From positions 1 to 64,000 of the forward strand of contig NZ_JAQITE010000003.1 of NCBI RefSeq assembly GCF_028618595.1: 64,000 nt of DNA, given 5' to 3'. The notes beneath the pieces were generated by a model that saw only the letters and a program-made list of their open reading frames with translations, had not been told where the DNA came from and searched no databases. The position numbers and the translations under genes are program-made. Position 1 is the first letter of the stretch; each line of letters opens with the position of its first letter. Positions 17,848-26,756 of this stretch are shown one piece after another. This DNA comes from Bartonella sp. AU18XJBT. Lineage in GTDB: Bacteria; Pseudomonadota; Alphaproteobacteria; Rhizobiales; Rhizobiaceae.

Positions 17848-18800
17848 AGCTGCTCCTCCCATCCCAAAGATCAACATAAAGAATCTTATATAGGAAAAAA
17901 CTTTTTTATTTCCGCAAATTGAGGAATTATTGATAATCAAGAAAAGATTTTATTTTTATTATGATGCACTTTTTACCTTCCACCTAGGTTAAGTTTAATA
18001 TTTTAAATTATGAGAGACAAAAAGATTTTTCATTTGTTGTTTTATATTGGTAGTAGATTGATTTATTATCATAAATTATAATATTCCATGTCTGATTCAA
18101 AATACTGAAGATTATTTCGTTATATTTCTTCTCATATTGAATTCAATCAAATCGCTTGCTTACGCGTGTCATAAGGAGGATTCGTATATGGATAAAATTT
18201 ATTAAAAAAAGAGAGTAAAAATACTTCTTATCAACCTCTCAAGTGTTAAGAATTATCGCACAAAATATGGGAGGCTTGCAAAGCGTATGATGGTGTCGGT
18301 TTATATCTTCATGAGTGTAACGATAGTGATGTCAAAGACGTTACAGTCATACCACTCACAGGGCGCTATCGTAAATAGGCTTGTAGTGTGTTGAAGTATG
18401 TTTCTTTTAAATAAGTACGTGAATTAGCAATGTAAGTGTATTTTGTTTGAGAGGATCTGTTTTTCGTGAAGGGACTTACTCCATTAAAGAACATGATAAA
18501 CAAAAGCATGAGGGCACGCATAATCTCTTCATCAGATATTACCGTGGATACTTCAGAAAGATGCAAAGACGAATCAAAAGAAAATATTTTTCTACTTGTT
18601 AAGTTTTTTATTCCTCTCAAATTGATTGTACAGTTTTTTGGGATATTACATAAAAGACCGATACAATAATCTACCCTCGCCTAGCAAAAGCTATTACAGC
18701 AGAAAAGTCGCGTTTTAAGACGAAAAACCTACACTGAATCCGTAAGTTCTTATCTTTTTTTCTAGAAAATTGTATAGATAAAAAATCAACACATTTTTTC
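17848..18800. other. gene-free stretch between rlpA and dacA
   Basis: About 950 bp. Relatives keep rlpA and dacA close together. Here the gap contains an integrase relic on the opposite strand (18055-18610), and the remainder shows nothing recognisable. Confidence 0.6.
18055..18610 (+). pseudogene. integrase (DUF4102-type) 5' relic E with leader
   Basis: The leader AT element is at 18055-18078 (ATTGATTTATTATCATAAA). About 240 bp downstream the mixed-frame translation reads YDGVGLYLHECNDSD then VTVIPLTGRYRK (ending 18376). Next come LKYVSFK and VRELA after stops, then FVKGLTPLKNMINKSMRAR and SSSDITVDTSERCKDE up to about 18600. This parallels intact integrases of this class: GKYxDGxGLWLHKRxDG, QWVLRYTLHGRRREMGLG, VSLKxARELA, GxDPIxERxxQxREA, DITxDAFE. 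At least three stops or shifts are present. It is the best-preserved of the relics. Confidence 0.78.
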
Positions 18801-19700
18801 TTAAAACAGTTGTAGCCAATTGACCTTTGTTTTTTTGTTTAGCTTATTTATAGAAGCAACTTGATCGAATGGTATCGGCTTAACAACCATGATAGGACCA
18901 ATTTCTGGCAATTTAACTGCAACAGTTTTATTACGTTGTTCCTGTTCAACAGCAGTTACTTTAGCTAATTCTTCTTTGTTTCCTGTATTGCGCTGATCTT
19001 TTAACAAAACAGTTTCTCTTTTTTTCGAAATATTTTCCGACGCTAATGAATATGGGGCAGCATTTCCAGGAGTATAAGAGGCCATTAAATATGCACCATC
19101 GTAGTAGCCAACGGGTGCTTCAGCAATATATTCTACTTTAACATCGGCGACTCCCCTATCTACATACCCCAGTATTGCCGCAGCTTGCCTTGATAAATCA
19201 ATGATTCTGTCTTTCATAAAAGGTCCGCGATCATTCACTCTAACAATGATTGAAGATCCATTTTTCAAATTAGTAACACGAGCATAACTGGGTAAAGGCA
19301 TTGTAGGATGAGCAGCAGTCAAAAGATTCATGTCATAAATTTCACCGTTGGCAGTTAAACGTCCATGAAAATCTGAACCATACCATGATGCTTCGCCAAC
19401 ACGTTTATAAGTTGGATCACTTTGAGGATAATACCACTTTCCTTTTATTTGATAAGGTTTACCAACAATAGCTCGTCCACGCTTTTTTTCATCCGATTGA
19501 TTCTTCTTATTGGATACTTGTTGAGGTAGTACAGAAGTGTTTACGTTAATTGGTTTATTATGATAGGAATCTTTTATTGAAAAATTCATAGTTTGGCTTG
19601 CGCAACAAGATACCAGTGACTGAGAAATAACGATCATAGAAAACAATTGAAGTGTTGGTTTAATCATAAAAGTAAAATTCTTTTTTCTATTTGAAGGCAT
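18801..19700 (-). CDS. rlpA: RlpA-type septal ring lytic transglycosylase / rare lipoprotein A
   Basis: An outer-membrane lipoprotein whose double-psi beta-barrel domain cleaves denuded glycan strands during cell separation. The lipobox LVSC places the lipidated Cys at residue 32. The RlpA core (about residues 100-190) contains GEASWYGSDFHGRLTANGE, AAHPTMPLPSYARVTNL and IIVRVNDRGPF. The candidate catalytic residues E120, H131 and D157 are present. There is no SPOR domain; the C-terminus is a low-complexity tail. The start is either 19700 or the ATG at 19667, neither with a strong ribosome binding site. In relatives it heads the dacA-tmk operon; here an integrase relic separates them. Confidence 0.9.
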   Translation of the reverse strand: MPSNRKKNFTFMIKPTLQLFSMIVISQSLVSCCASQTMNFSIKDSYHNKPINVNTSVLPQQVSNKKNQSDEKKRGRAIVGKPYQIKGKWYYPQSDPTYKRVGEASWYGSDFHGRLTANGEIYDMNLLTAAHPTMPLPSYARVTNLKNGSSIIVRVNDRGPFMKDRIIDLSRQAAAILGYVDRGVADVKVEYIAEAPVGYYDGAYLMASYTPGNAAPYSLASENISKKRETVLLKDQRNTGNKEELAKVTAVEQEQRNKTVAVKLPEIGPIMVVKPIPFDQVASINKLNKKTKVNWLQLF

Positions 19701-20251
19701 CTATTCAGTCCACTTATTTCTGTTAAGTATTACTGTAAAAACCACGTCACGCTTTTTGTACGCGACGGAAGAATTTACGTTTTTTAATGATTCCCCTCAC
19801 GCATATACCACTCTTGAATTGTCCCCTCTTATCAAGAAATTAACACATTGTTAACCATTTTGTGATTTTCGTGAGAAATAAATGTACGATACTCGATGTT
19901 GAAAAGAATAAAAATTAAATAAATCAATGTCTTATAGAAGAGTCATTTCATAATATTAAAGTGTGAATAAGTGGTGATTTGAGCAACTTGTTTTGCGAAT
20001 CATGTAATGCAGTGGGTATTAAAAAATCAACCTACGGATTGAGAAAATTAGCAATCACATGTGCTGCCAATGCAGGTACAACACGTATCGTGAGCTTAAA
20101 GCTCTTTTTTGTTGGACAAGAGACAACTAGCATCGCTCTATTCCAAAAAAGCTGATAGAAAATGGCTGGCTATAGAATCAAGAAAAACAAAAAGAATCAC
20201 AACAAGAAAGATTCTTAAATTTTTGTATAGTCTATTGATATTATTTAAATT
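19701..20251. other. intergenic stretch next to tRNA-Lys
   Basis: About 550 bp. The right half is an integrase C-terminal relic (listed separately). A hairpin GAGCT-TAA-AGCTC-TTTTTT at 20092-20110 resembles a terminator but falls inside the relic, so it may be accidental. Confidence 0.5.
19970..20205 (+). pseudogene. tyrosine recombinase (integrase) C-terminal relic at tRNA-Lys
   Basis: Three frames in succession read as pieces of one integrase C-terminus. First LFCESCNAVGIKKSTYGLRK then LAITCAANAGTT (matches the AGIxKSAHGLRKxAATxxAxAG region with H replaced by Y). Then ELKALFCWT (matches ELxALFGWT). Then LASLYSKKADRKWLAIES (matches MASLYTKKADRKRLAIE, with the nucleophile Tyr still present). 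At least two frameshifts separate these, so no enzyme is made. The relic ends about 45 bp from the 3' end of tRNA-Lys, the usual place for an integrase next to its attachment site. Confidence 0.8.
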
Positions 20252-20327
20252 TGGTGAGCGCGCAGGGATTCGAACCCTGGACCTACTGATTAAAAGTCAG
20301 TTGCTCTACCAGCTGAGCTACGCGCTC
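20252..20327 (-). tRNA. tRNA-Lys (anticodon TTT)
   Basis: The minus strand gives GAGCGCG / CGCGCTC acceptor arms, the D-loop AGCTCAGCTGGTAGAGC, the anticodon stem CTGAC-TTTTAAT-CAG-type loop with anticodon TTT, and the T-arm GGGTTCGAATCCC. It is followed by discriminator A and an encoded CCA (20252-20254). All four arms pair. The 3' end faces the integrase relic, so this gene is the likely former attachment site. Confidence 0.95.
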
Positions 20328-20879
20328 TCACACAAGTTATCTAGTTTGTAGACTATCTAATTTGCAGAAAGTGAAGGGAACATACGGTTGACTTTCCATT
20401 TGGTCAACACCTTTTGGAGAAAAATATTATTATTTTCTTCAGTTATCAATAATTTTCCGTTTTTGTCCCTTTTTTTATCATTGTATAGGTACTCTTTGTC
20501 TGCTTTTTGAAATTTCGATAAAAAAATTTCACTGTAAAATATTGCATAGACTCGAAGCATTAAAATTATAAGAAATCGCCCCCTTCCCCTCACATGGGTT
20601 TCTGAGCATAATGGATAGAGAAAAAAATACCTTTTACTATAATATTATTTTTGTATCTTTATATTTTAGTTTTCAAATATGAATACAGCTTTATAAGACA
20701 ACATATTGATTTATAATAACTTATCATTTTCTTACTTGAGTGAGAAATCTCAAATACTCTAAGCTTTTCTCGTTTCAAATCTTTTTTATATTGAAACAAC
20801 AAAAAGCATTTTCTTGACCAATACAAGTGAGGGAATAAAAATACCTTTTATGTCTCCTTTTAAGAACCAAAAATTATTG

Positions 20880-21220
20880 TAACATTAGGGGGCAGGAAAA
20901 TAGTATATAGCGTTGGCACATTAGACCTGAAAATGGGACAATGAGAAACAATGGCATTTTGAGAAGCAAGCCGGCACCATCATTATATTTTCCAGCCCCC
21001 AATGTTGCGACAGCCCTTGGCACTTAAGACGATTCATAAGAGCCATTTTTAGTCCTTTCTTATACAAATTTGATCCACAGATTCATCTCGCTTTTGACGT
21101 GCAAGGAAATGATTTTGATTGATTCAAGATAAACAGACTTGAAATGAGAGAATCTTACGTTATTCGAGACACTCATTCAATATACAAAACAGTAAATTAT
21201 CATTATAAATCAATATATTG
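20880..21220 (-). pseudogene. integrase (DUF4102-type) 5' relic A with leader
   Basis: The leader AT element lies at 21195-21219. A good ribosome site (AAAGGA, 21052-21057) precedes ATG 21046, which begins MALMNRL. After a shift the translation becomes AVATLGAGKYNDGAGLLLK, matching the start of integrases of this family (LSAKxVATLxxGKYNDGxGLWL). The similarity fades after that and stops follow by about 20900. The start, ribosome site and leader are the best preserved among the relics. Confidence 0.74.
20881..21006. repeat. 126-bp imperfect inverted repeat
   Basis: The arms at 20881-20901 and 20987-21006 (AACATTGGGGGCTGGAAAAT and its near-complement) pair at 19 of 20 positions with one bulged A. 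About 85 bases lie between them. The right arm overlaps the conserved coding part of integrase relic A. It could form a long hairpin or be the trace of an inverted duplication. Confidence 0.7.
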
Positions 21221-21804
21221 TATAAGGTATGATGTTTATTTATGCATAATAAATATATAACAAAAGCTAATTTTTCCGATAGAATAAAGTAAACATGAAG
21301 CAAAAATTTAGTCTCATTGAAAATATCTCGAATGATTATAAATTATGCTCACGATTATAGCTGTAGATAATTTTACTAAGAAAAACGCAGAAATAATATG
21401 AAATGCGCAAAATGATTTTAAATATCCATAGAGTATTCTAAATATATAGAATGCCTATCCTTCCTGCTATTGATAAATTGCCTTCTAATTAACTTTTTTA
21501 TATCAGAAATTACAAAATACGTAGATATATTTTAGAGGAAAAGGATAACACTGGTCATAAAATTTAGTGTTGGATAATTCAGCCAGAGCTATAAAGTATT
21601 TTTATACATTATTTAATATTAATGTATCTATATAGTATATAAATAATAATTTAAATATATCTATAAATAAACAGATTTCTTCATTAACTGATAAGATAAA
21701 AAATAAAGAAAATAAATTTGATTTGGCGAGAAAAAATTGTAAAAGTGTTATATATACATGTATTTTTATTTTAATCCTTTTTATTGTTTTGATTGGAATA
21801 TTGA

Positions 21805-22518
21805 ATGCTAACATGTAAACAATATGAGCTACTCTTGTTTATTCATAACCATATAAAAGAAACTGGTGTTCCTCCTTCTTTTGAAGAAATGAAAAATGCA
21901 TTAGAACTTTCTTCAAAGTCTGGTATTCATAAGCTCATTATAGCCTTAGAACAACGAGGTTTTATACGTCGTTTGCCCAATCGCGCTCGTGCAGTGGAAG
22001 TGATTCGACTCCCTGAGAAAATAACATTTAGCCTTTCTTTAGCACGTAAAATTTCTCCTAGTATAATAGAAAGAAATAAAAGGGAAATATCAAAAAGCTT
22101 GAGTAACCTTGATAACTTGGATGAAGAAGAAAAAAAAAATATCACCATTCCTATTATGGGACGTATTTCTGCGAGCGTGCCTGCCTCTGCTATACTGCAA
22201 CAAATAAACACCCTTTCTCTTCCACAAGATATGGTTAATATAGGTGAGCACTACGCATTAGAAGTTAAAGATGATTCTATGATGGAGGCTGGTATCCTTG
22301 ATAAAGATACGATCATTGTGAAACGTCAAAATACAGCAATAACAGGTGAAATTATTGTTGCGTTTATTGATAAAAAAGAAGCTACATTAAAACGTTATCG
22401 ACGCAAAGGAGCTTCTATTGCATTAGAAGCCGCAAATCCTCATTATGAAGTACGAACATACGAATCCGAGCGTATAGAAATACAAGGAAAACTTACCGGA
22501 CTTATTCGCAAATATTAA
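21805..22518 (+). CDS. lexA: LexA repressor with altered cleavage dipeptide
   Basis: SOS regulator: an N-terminal winged helix binds SOS boxes, and RecA-stimulated self-cleavage inactivates it. Residues 1-65 form the DNA-binding domain (MLTCKQYELLLFIHNHIKET, VPPSFEEMKNALELSSKSGI). The peptidase domain starts near 118. The catalytic pair is S158 (KDDSMMEAGI) and K196 (EATLKRYRR). The cleavage segment reads GRISASVPASAI, so the usual Ala-Gly is Ala123-Ser124 here, and the usual GDSM is DDSM. The length of 237 is normal. I saw no GTTC-N7-GTTC type SOS box in the 200 bp upstream, so autoregulation is not evident. Assignment is sure; cleavage efficiency is open. Confidence 0.92.
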   Translation: MLTCKQYELLLFIHNHIKETGVPPSFEEMKNALELSSKSGIHKLIIALEQRGFIRRLPNRARAVEVIRLPEKITFSLSLARKISPSIIERNKREISKSLSNLDNLDEEEKKNITIPIMGRISASVPASAILQQINTLSLPQDMVNIGEHYALEVKDDSMMEAGILDKDTIIVKRQNTAITGEIIVAFIDKKEATLKRYRRKGASIALEAANPHYEVRTYESERIEIQGKLTGLIRKY

Positions 22519-22977
22519 AAAATAAACCTTATAGTACGCGATAAATATCGCAATAAGAATCTGTTGAGTATTTTTATTGTGCCACACGCAATTGACTTCC
22601 TCTCTACAGCCAAAGGATGCTCCCAATTCGGTTCATAAAAAATCCAGATCCTTATAGAGCAGGTTTCACTTTCCCTTCCCTCTCCATATCCTTTACTTAC
22701 ACAAAGCGTAACAAGTAAGCTTTAAAATATTCACCACGTTCTTTATAAAATAACTTGAATGCTTTGAAGGAAGCAACCTTATATCATCGTCCTCAAAGAC
22801 TGAATTTTACGATATAATAAGACACAATTGTATGCATGCATATAAACACATAAAATTTTGTAGAAAAAAATCAAATAACTTTGTAACAGATTGTATGGCA
22901 TAGGTATAAAAATAAAGAATATTATTTTTAAGTTAATAAAAATGTAACTCAATCTTTCATAGTAATGTAGGATCATC
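22519..22977. other. intergenic stretch, nothing recognised
   Basis: About 460 bp between lexA and rimO. No gene, repeat or structured RNA was recognised; the rimO promoter must lie at its right end. Confidence 0.5.
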
Positions 22978-24291
22978 ATGGTAGCACCTCGTATTAGTTT
23001 TGTCTCCCTCGGATGCCCAAAGGCACTCGTAGATTCTGAGCGAATTATTACAAGCCTTCGCTCTGAAGGGTATGAAATTTCACGTCAACATCAAGGAGCT
23101 GATGTCGTTATTGTAAATACCTGTGGTTTTCTTGACTCGGCAAGGAGAGAATCATTAGCCAATATTGATGAAGCTCTCAAAAAAAATGGAAAAGTTATTG
23201 TAACAGGGTGTCTTGGTGCTGATCCTGATGTCATTCGCCAAACATATCCTAATGTATTGGCTATTACAGGACCACAAGCTTATGAAAGTGTTATAGAAGC
23301 TGTTCATACAGCAATTCCTCCTGTTCATGATCCTTTTCTTGATTTAGTTCCTCCCCAAGGTATTCGTTTAACTCCTCGCCATTACGCCTACTTAAAGATT
23401 TCTGAAGGATGCTCTAACCGGTGTAGTTTTTGTATCATCCCTACTCTGCGTGGTGATCTCACTTCACGTCCCATCAGCGATGTTCTTCGTGAAGCTGAAA
23501 AACTCGTGCAAGCGGGTGTAAAAGAACTTTTGGTTATTTCACAAGATACGAGTGCTTATGGTATTGATCTTAAATATCTCGAAAATTCTTGGAAAGATCG
23601 TACAATCAAAACGAAATTCTTTGATCTTTGTCGCGAATTAGGTGATATGGGTATTTGGGTACGTATGCATTACGTTTATCCTTATCCTCATGTTGATGAA
23701 GTTATTGAACTTATGGCTGCCAAAAAAATTCTTCCTTATCTGGATATCCCTTTTCAGCATGCATCACCAGTTGTTTTGCGTCACATGATGCGTCCCGCAC
23801 TTATGGAAAAAACAAACCGTAGAATTGAAAAATGGCGAAAAATATGTCCAGATCTTGCTTTGCGATCAACATTTATTGTTGGTTTTCCTGGTGAAACGAA
23901 TGAAGATTTTAATATACTCCTAGAATGGCTAGAAGAAGCAAAAATTGAACGCGCTGGGTGCTTTAAATATGAAGAAGTAAAAGGAGCTGCAGCAAATGAT
24001 TTGGGATTAGAAAATGTTCCTAAAGAGGTGAAAGAAAACCGCTGGCATCGTTTTATGGCAAAACAACAACAAATTTCTACACATCTTTTAAAGAAAAAAA
24101 TTGGAAAAAGACTCCAAGTGCTTATCGATGAAAGTCAAGGAAAAGTTGCCAAAGGACGTAGTCAGTACGATGCTCCAGAAATAGATGGTGTTGTCCATAT
24201 ATCATCACGACGCCCATTGCGTGTTGGTGAATTTGTCACCGTTAAAATCGAAAAGTCGGACGCCTATGATCTTTATGGTGTAGCAGTTTGA
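22978..24291 (+). CDS. rimO: ribosomal protein S12 methylthiotransferase
   Basis: Radical SAM enzyme that adds a methylthio group to an aspartate of ribosomal protein S12. The N-terminal UPF0004 domain ([18 protein letters not shown]) carries cluster Cys in GCPK, NTCGF and GCLGAD. The radical-SAM triad is CSNRCSFC ([17 protein letters not shown]). A C-terminal TRAM domain ([20 protein letters not shown]) closes it. The length is 437. [12 protein letters not shown] is the RimO rather than MiaB form. It is flanked by non-coding DNA and appears monocistronic. Confidence 0.96.
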   Translation: MVAPRISFVSLGCPKALVDSERIITSLRSEGYEISRQHQGADVVIVNTCGFLDSARRESLANIDEALKKNGKVIVTGCLGADPDVIRQTYPNVLAITGPQAYESVIEAVHTAIPPVHDPFLDLVPPQGIRLTPRHYAYLKISEGCSNRCSFCIIPTLRGDLTSRPISDVLREAEKLVQAGVKELLVISQDTSAYGIDLKYLENSWKDRTIKTKFFDLCRELGDMGIWVRMHYVYPYPHVDEVIELMAAKKILPYLDIPFQHASPVVLRHMMRPALMEKTNRRIEKWRKICPDLALRSTFIVGFPGETNEDFNILLEWLEEAKIERAGCFKYEEVKGAAANDLGLENVPKEVKENRWHRFMAKQQQISTHLLKKKIGKRLQVLIDESQGKVAKGRSQYDAPEIDGVVHISSRRPLRVGEFVTVKIEKSDAYDLYGVAV

Positions 24292-24825
24292 AAATTTAAC
24301 TTCTTCTCTGTCCTCAATGATGAAGATTTCTATCAGCATTGGTTTATAAAAATATCGGCTACTCACAATCGAACTTGATCCCTTATGTAACTCATTTCAT
24401 GAGAATTTACGAGCAATCCTTACCCTGAATGTTTTCTATACATTCCTAAAATATCAAGCGGTTACATATTCTCTTAGTTTAATGCCTTAAATGACGGTGA
24501 TGGTGGTGCAACAGAATAAAATAAAATCCACAAGGTTAACCATTTTTACTTAACAAAAGAGCAAATCGACAACCATACTATTTTCCCATTTTTCATATTG
24601 CGACAGTCATTGGTTAGTGAAAGAAAACTTTTTTCAAGAGTGTTTGATGCATACAAGGATTTCTTTTGTGATATGCAGGCAGATGTGTTTTATGGATGCA
24701 ATATAAGAAAATTTGAAACAAAACAATTTTGCGGTATTTAAATTAAAAAACAATAAATTATCATTATAAATAAGTATCTTATCTTAAACTCTTTGAGTTT
24801 ATTTTTAAATATTATCTAATTTTTA
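24292..24825. other. gene-free stretch between rimO and ttcA
   Basis: About 530 bp, mostly occupied by an integrase relic on the minus strand (24380-24780). No gene is supported. Confidence 0.55.
24380..24780 (-). pseudogene. integrase (DUF4102-type) 5' relic C with leader
   Basis: The leader AT element lies at 24755-24780. On the minus strand, GACTGTCGCAATATGAAAAA and the following bases parallel relic A (GGCTGTCGCAACATTGGGGG). The mixed-frame translation then gives YGCRFALLLSKNG, PCGFYFILLHHHHRHLR, matching GKYDGxGLxLLxxKNG, QWVFRYTLHGRRREMG in spacing and character. Further, weaker similarity may run to about 24380. Several stops are present. Confidence 0.6.
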
Positions 24826-25701
24826 TTAACACGTTTTAAAATCAAAGAATCTCTTATCAAGCAAATGACTTGGGCGTATATTTGTTAAAGCGCGAATCAT
24901 CGTATCTTTACGTCCTGGCATTTGTCTTTCGATATTTTTCAGCATTTCTTTCATTGCATTACGTTGTAAACCATCTTGACTACCGCAAAGATTACAAGGA
25001 ATAATTGGAAATTGCATTGCTTGGGAAAATTTTTCCATATCTTCCTCAGCAGCATAAACAAGAGGACGTAATACAAAAAGATCTCCTTCATCATTTTTAA
25101 GTTTTCCAGGCATGGCAGCTAATCTGCCACCGTGAAACAAGTTCATAAAAAATGTTTCTAAAACATCATCACGATGATGACCTAAAACTAATGCAGAGCA
25201 TCCCTCTTCACGTGCAATACGATAGAGATTACCACGTCGTAATCGAGAACAAAGTGAACAATATGTCTGCGACTCTGCCAATTTATCTGTAACAATGGAA
25301 TAAGTATCTTGATATTCAATACGATATGGAATTTTATAAGAACTTAAAAAGTCTGGAAGAATATGCTTAGGGAATCCTGGTTGCCCTTGATCAAGATTAC
25401 AGGCAAGAATTTCAACGGATAAAAGACCTCGCCACTTTAAGTCTAAAAGAAGCGCTAATAAACCATAAGAGTCTTTTCCACCCGATAAAGCAACAAGCCA
25501 TTTTTTTCCTGTAGAGAGCATAGAAAAATCATCCAAAGCTTGTCGCACATGACGTAAAAGTCGTTTGCGCAATTTATTAAATTCTACGCTTGAAGGAGCA
25601 ACACGAAACATTGAATGACAATTATCTGCTTCGCTTATTAAAGGATCATCTCTCCCTTCGTTTTTTTCTATTGCCTGATATTCAATGGAAGCATCATTCA
25701 T
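24826..25701 (-). CDS. ttcA: tRNA 2-thiocytidine biosynthesis protein
   Basis: Thiolates C32 of certain tRNAs using an iron-sulfur cluster and ATP. The PP-loop is [12 protein letters not shown]. The cluster Cys pair is [10 protein letters not shown] and a further Cys is in [26 protein letters not shown] and [20 protein letters not shown] are family-typical. I choose ATG 25701 (MNDASIEYQ) because AGGA precedes it and the resulting 291 residues are the normal length; the longer frame to 25803 adds a hydrophobic unconserved leader. It appears to be a single-gene unit. Confidence 0.92.
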   Translation of the reverse strand: MNDASIEYQAIEKNEGRDDPLISEADNCHSMFRVAPSSVEFNKLRKRLLRHVRQALDDFSMLSTGKKWLVALSGGKDSYGLLALLLDLKWRGLLSVEILACNLDQGQPGFPKHILPDFLSSYKIPYRIEYQDTYSIVTDKLAESQTYCSLCSRLRRGNLYRIAREEGCSALVLGHHRDDVLETFFMNLFHGGRLAAMPGKLKNDEGDLFVLRPLVYAAEEDMEKFSQAMQFPIIPCNLCGSQDGLQRNAMKEMLKNIERQMPGRKDTMIRALTNIRPSHLLDKRFFDFKTC

Positions 25702-25968
25702 AATACCATATCCTGCATAAGTAACAGCGCGTCTTGCAAAGATAAAAACAAATAGTAAAGCAAGCTTACATTTATGTTTTTTGAATTTATAAATTAGATA
25801 CACAAAAAAGAAATGGAACTATACAAGTTTATGACTATAAAATATAGTAATAAACTTAATATAGAACCATTCACAAAAAGCATTTATTAACTTCAAAGAT
25901 TGTAAAAATAACACAATATTTTGAAGTTATAATGATAGAAAAGAGAAACAATTTCTCTTACAGAAAAA

Positions 25969-26586
25969 TTATCGAGAATAAAATTCAACAACCAAATTAG
26001 GTTCCATTTGCACAGCATAGGGAACATCTGCAAAAGCAGGAATACGTGTAAAGGTTGCTTTCATCTGTTTATGATCTGCTTCAATATAGTCAGGGACATC
26101 ACGTTCTGCCAATTGCACGGATTCTAAAACTAAAACAAGTTGTTTTGATTTTTCCCGAACCTCAATAACATCACCTGGTTTACAACGATAAGATTGAATA
26201 TTTGTGCGCCGCCCATTTACATTAACATGACCGTGATTGATAAATTGGCGAGAAGCGAAAATCGTAGGTACGAATTTTGCACGATAAACAACGGCATCTA
26301 AACGGGATTCTAACAAACCGATAAGATTTTCACCAGTATCGCCCCGTCGACGAGCAGCCTCTTCATAGGTTTTATGAAATTGTTTTTCTGAGATATCTCC
26401 ATAAAACCCTTTCAATTTCTGTTTAGCGCGCAACTGCACCCCATAGTCAGAAAGTTTTCCTTTACGGCGTTGTCCATGCTGACCTGGACCATAATCACGA
26501 CGATTAACAGGAGATTTTGGACGACCCCAAATATTTTCCCCCATACGACGGTCAATTTTATACTTTGTTGTTTCGCGTTTACTCAT
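25969..26586 (-). CDS. rpsD: 30S ribosomal protein S4
   Basis: Primary 16S rRNA-binding protein that starts assembly of the small subunit body. It has a Ser/Lys/Arg-rich N-terminus ([20 protein letters not shown]) and an S4 RNA-binding domain ([40 protein letters not shown]). It ends NLVVEFYSR, the classic C-terminus. There are no zinc cysteines at the N-terminus, the C-minus form. Length 205 and basic composition are normal. Confidence 0.97.
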   Translation of the reverse strand: MSKRETTKYKIDRRMGENIWGRPKSPVNRRDYGPGQHGQRRKGKLSDYGVQLRAKQKLKGFYGDISEKQFHKTYEEAARRRGDTGENLIGLLESRLDAVVYRAKFVPTIFASRQFINHGHVNVNGRRTNIQSYRCKPGDVIEVREKSKQLVLVLESVQLAERDVPDYIEADHKQMKATFTRIPAFADVPYAVQMEPNLVVEFYSR

Positions 26587-26756
26587 CGCATTTCCTTATA
26601 AAATAAAACACGAGATCTTAAGATCCCAAGGAAACGCGCCCTCCTCTGCCTTTAAATACTAAAGACTGACAGAATACCTTAACATATCAACATGCAAAGT
26701 TATCCACGGGACACGTCAATTAATGCTATTTTCTTAAAAAAACAGCTAGATCATCA

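Larger units (their letters stand above)
20328..21804. other. long gene-free stretch between tRNA-Lys and lexA
   Basis: About 1.48 kb. It contains an integrase relic with leader on the minus strand (20880-21220) and a notable inverted repeat. The remaining AT-rich sequence has no convincing gene; short frames at 20357-20593 and 21602-21814 look random in composition. Confidence 0.6.

Noticed and set aside
18366-18620. 84-codon minus-strand frame
   Set aside because: It is antisense to integrase relic E, with no ribosome site and no family resemblance.
20092-20110. Terminator-like hairpin GAGCT-TAA-AGCTC-TTTTTT
   Set aside because: It encodes the ELKALF part of the integrase relic, so it is likely incidental.
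20109-20351. 80-codon frame across the tRNA-Lys gene
   Set aside because: Its first 30 codons belong to the integrase relic and its end is antisense to tRNA-Lys; not a separate gene.
20921-21046. 42-residue minus-strand frame with good ribosome site
   Set aside because: It is the start of integrase relic A read past its frameshift; the conserved GKYNDGAGL lies in another frame.
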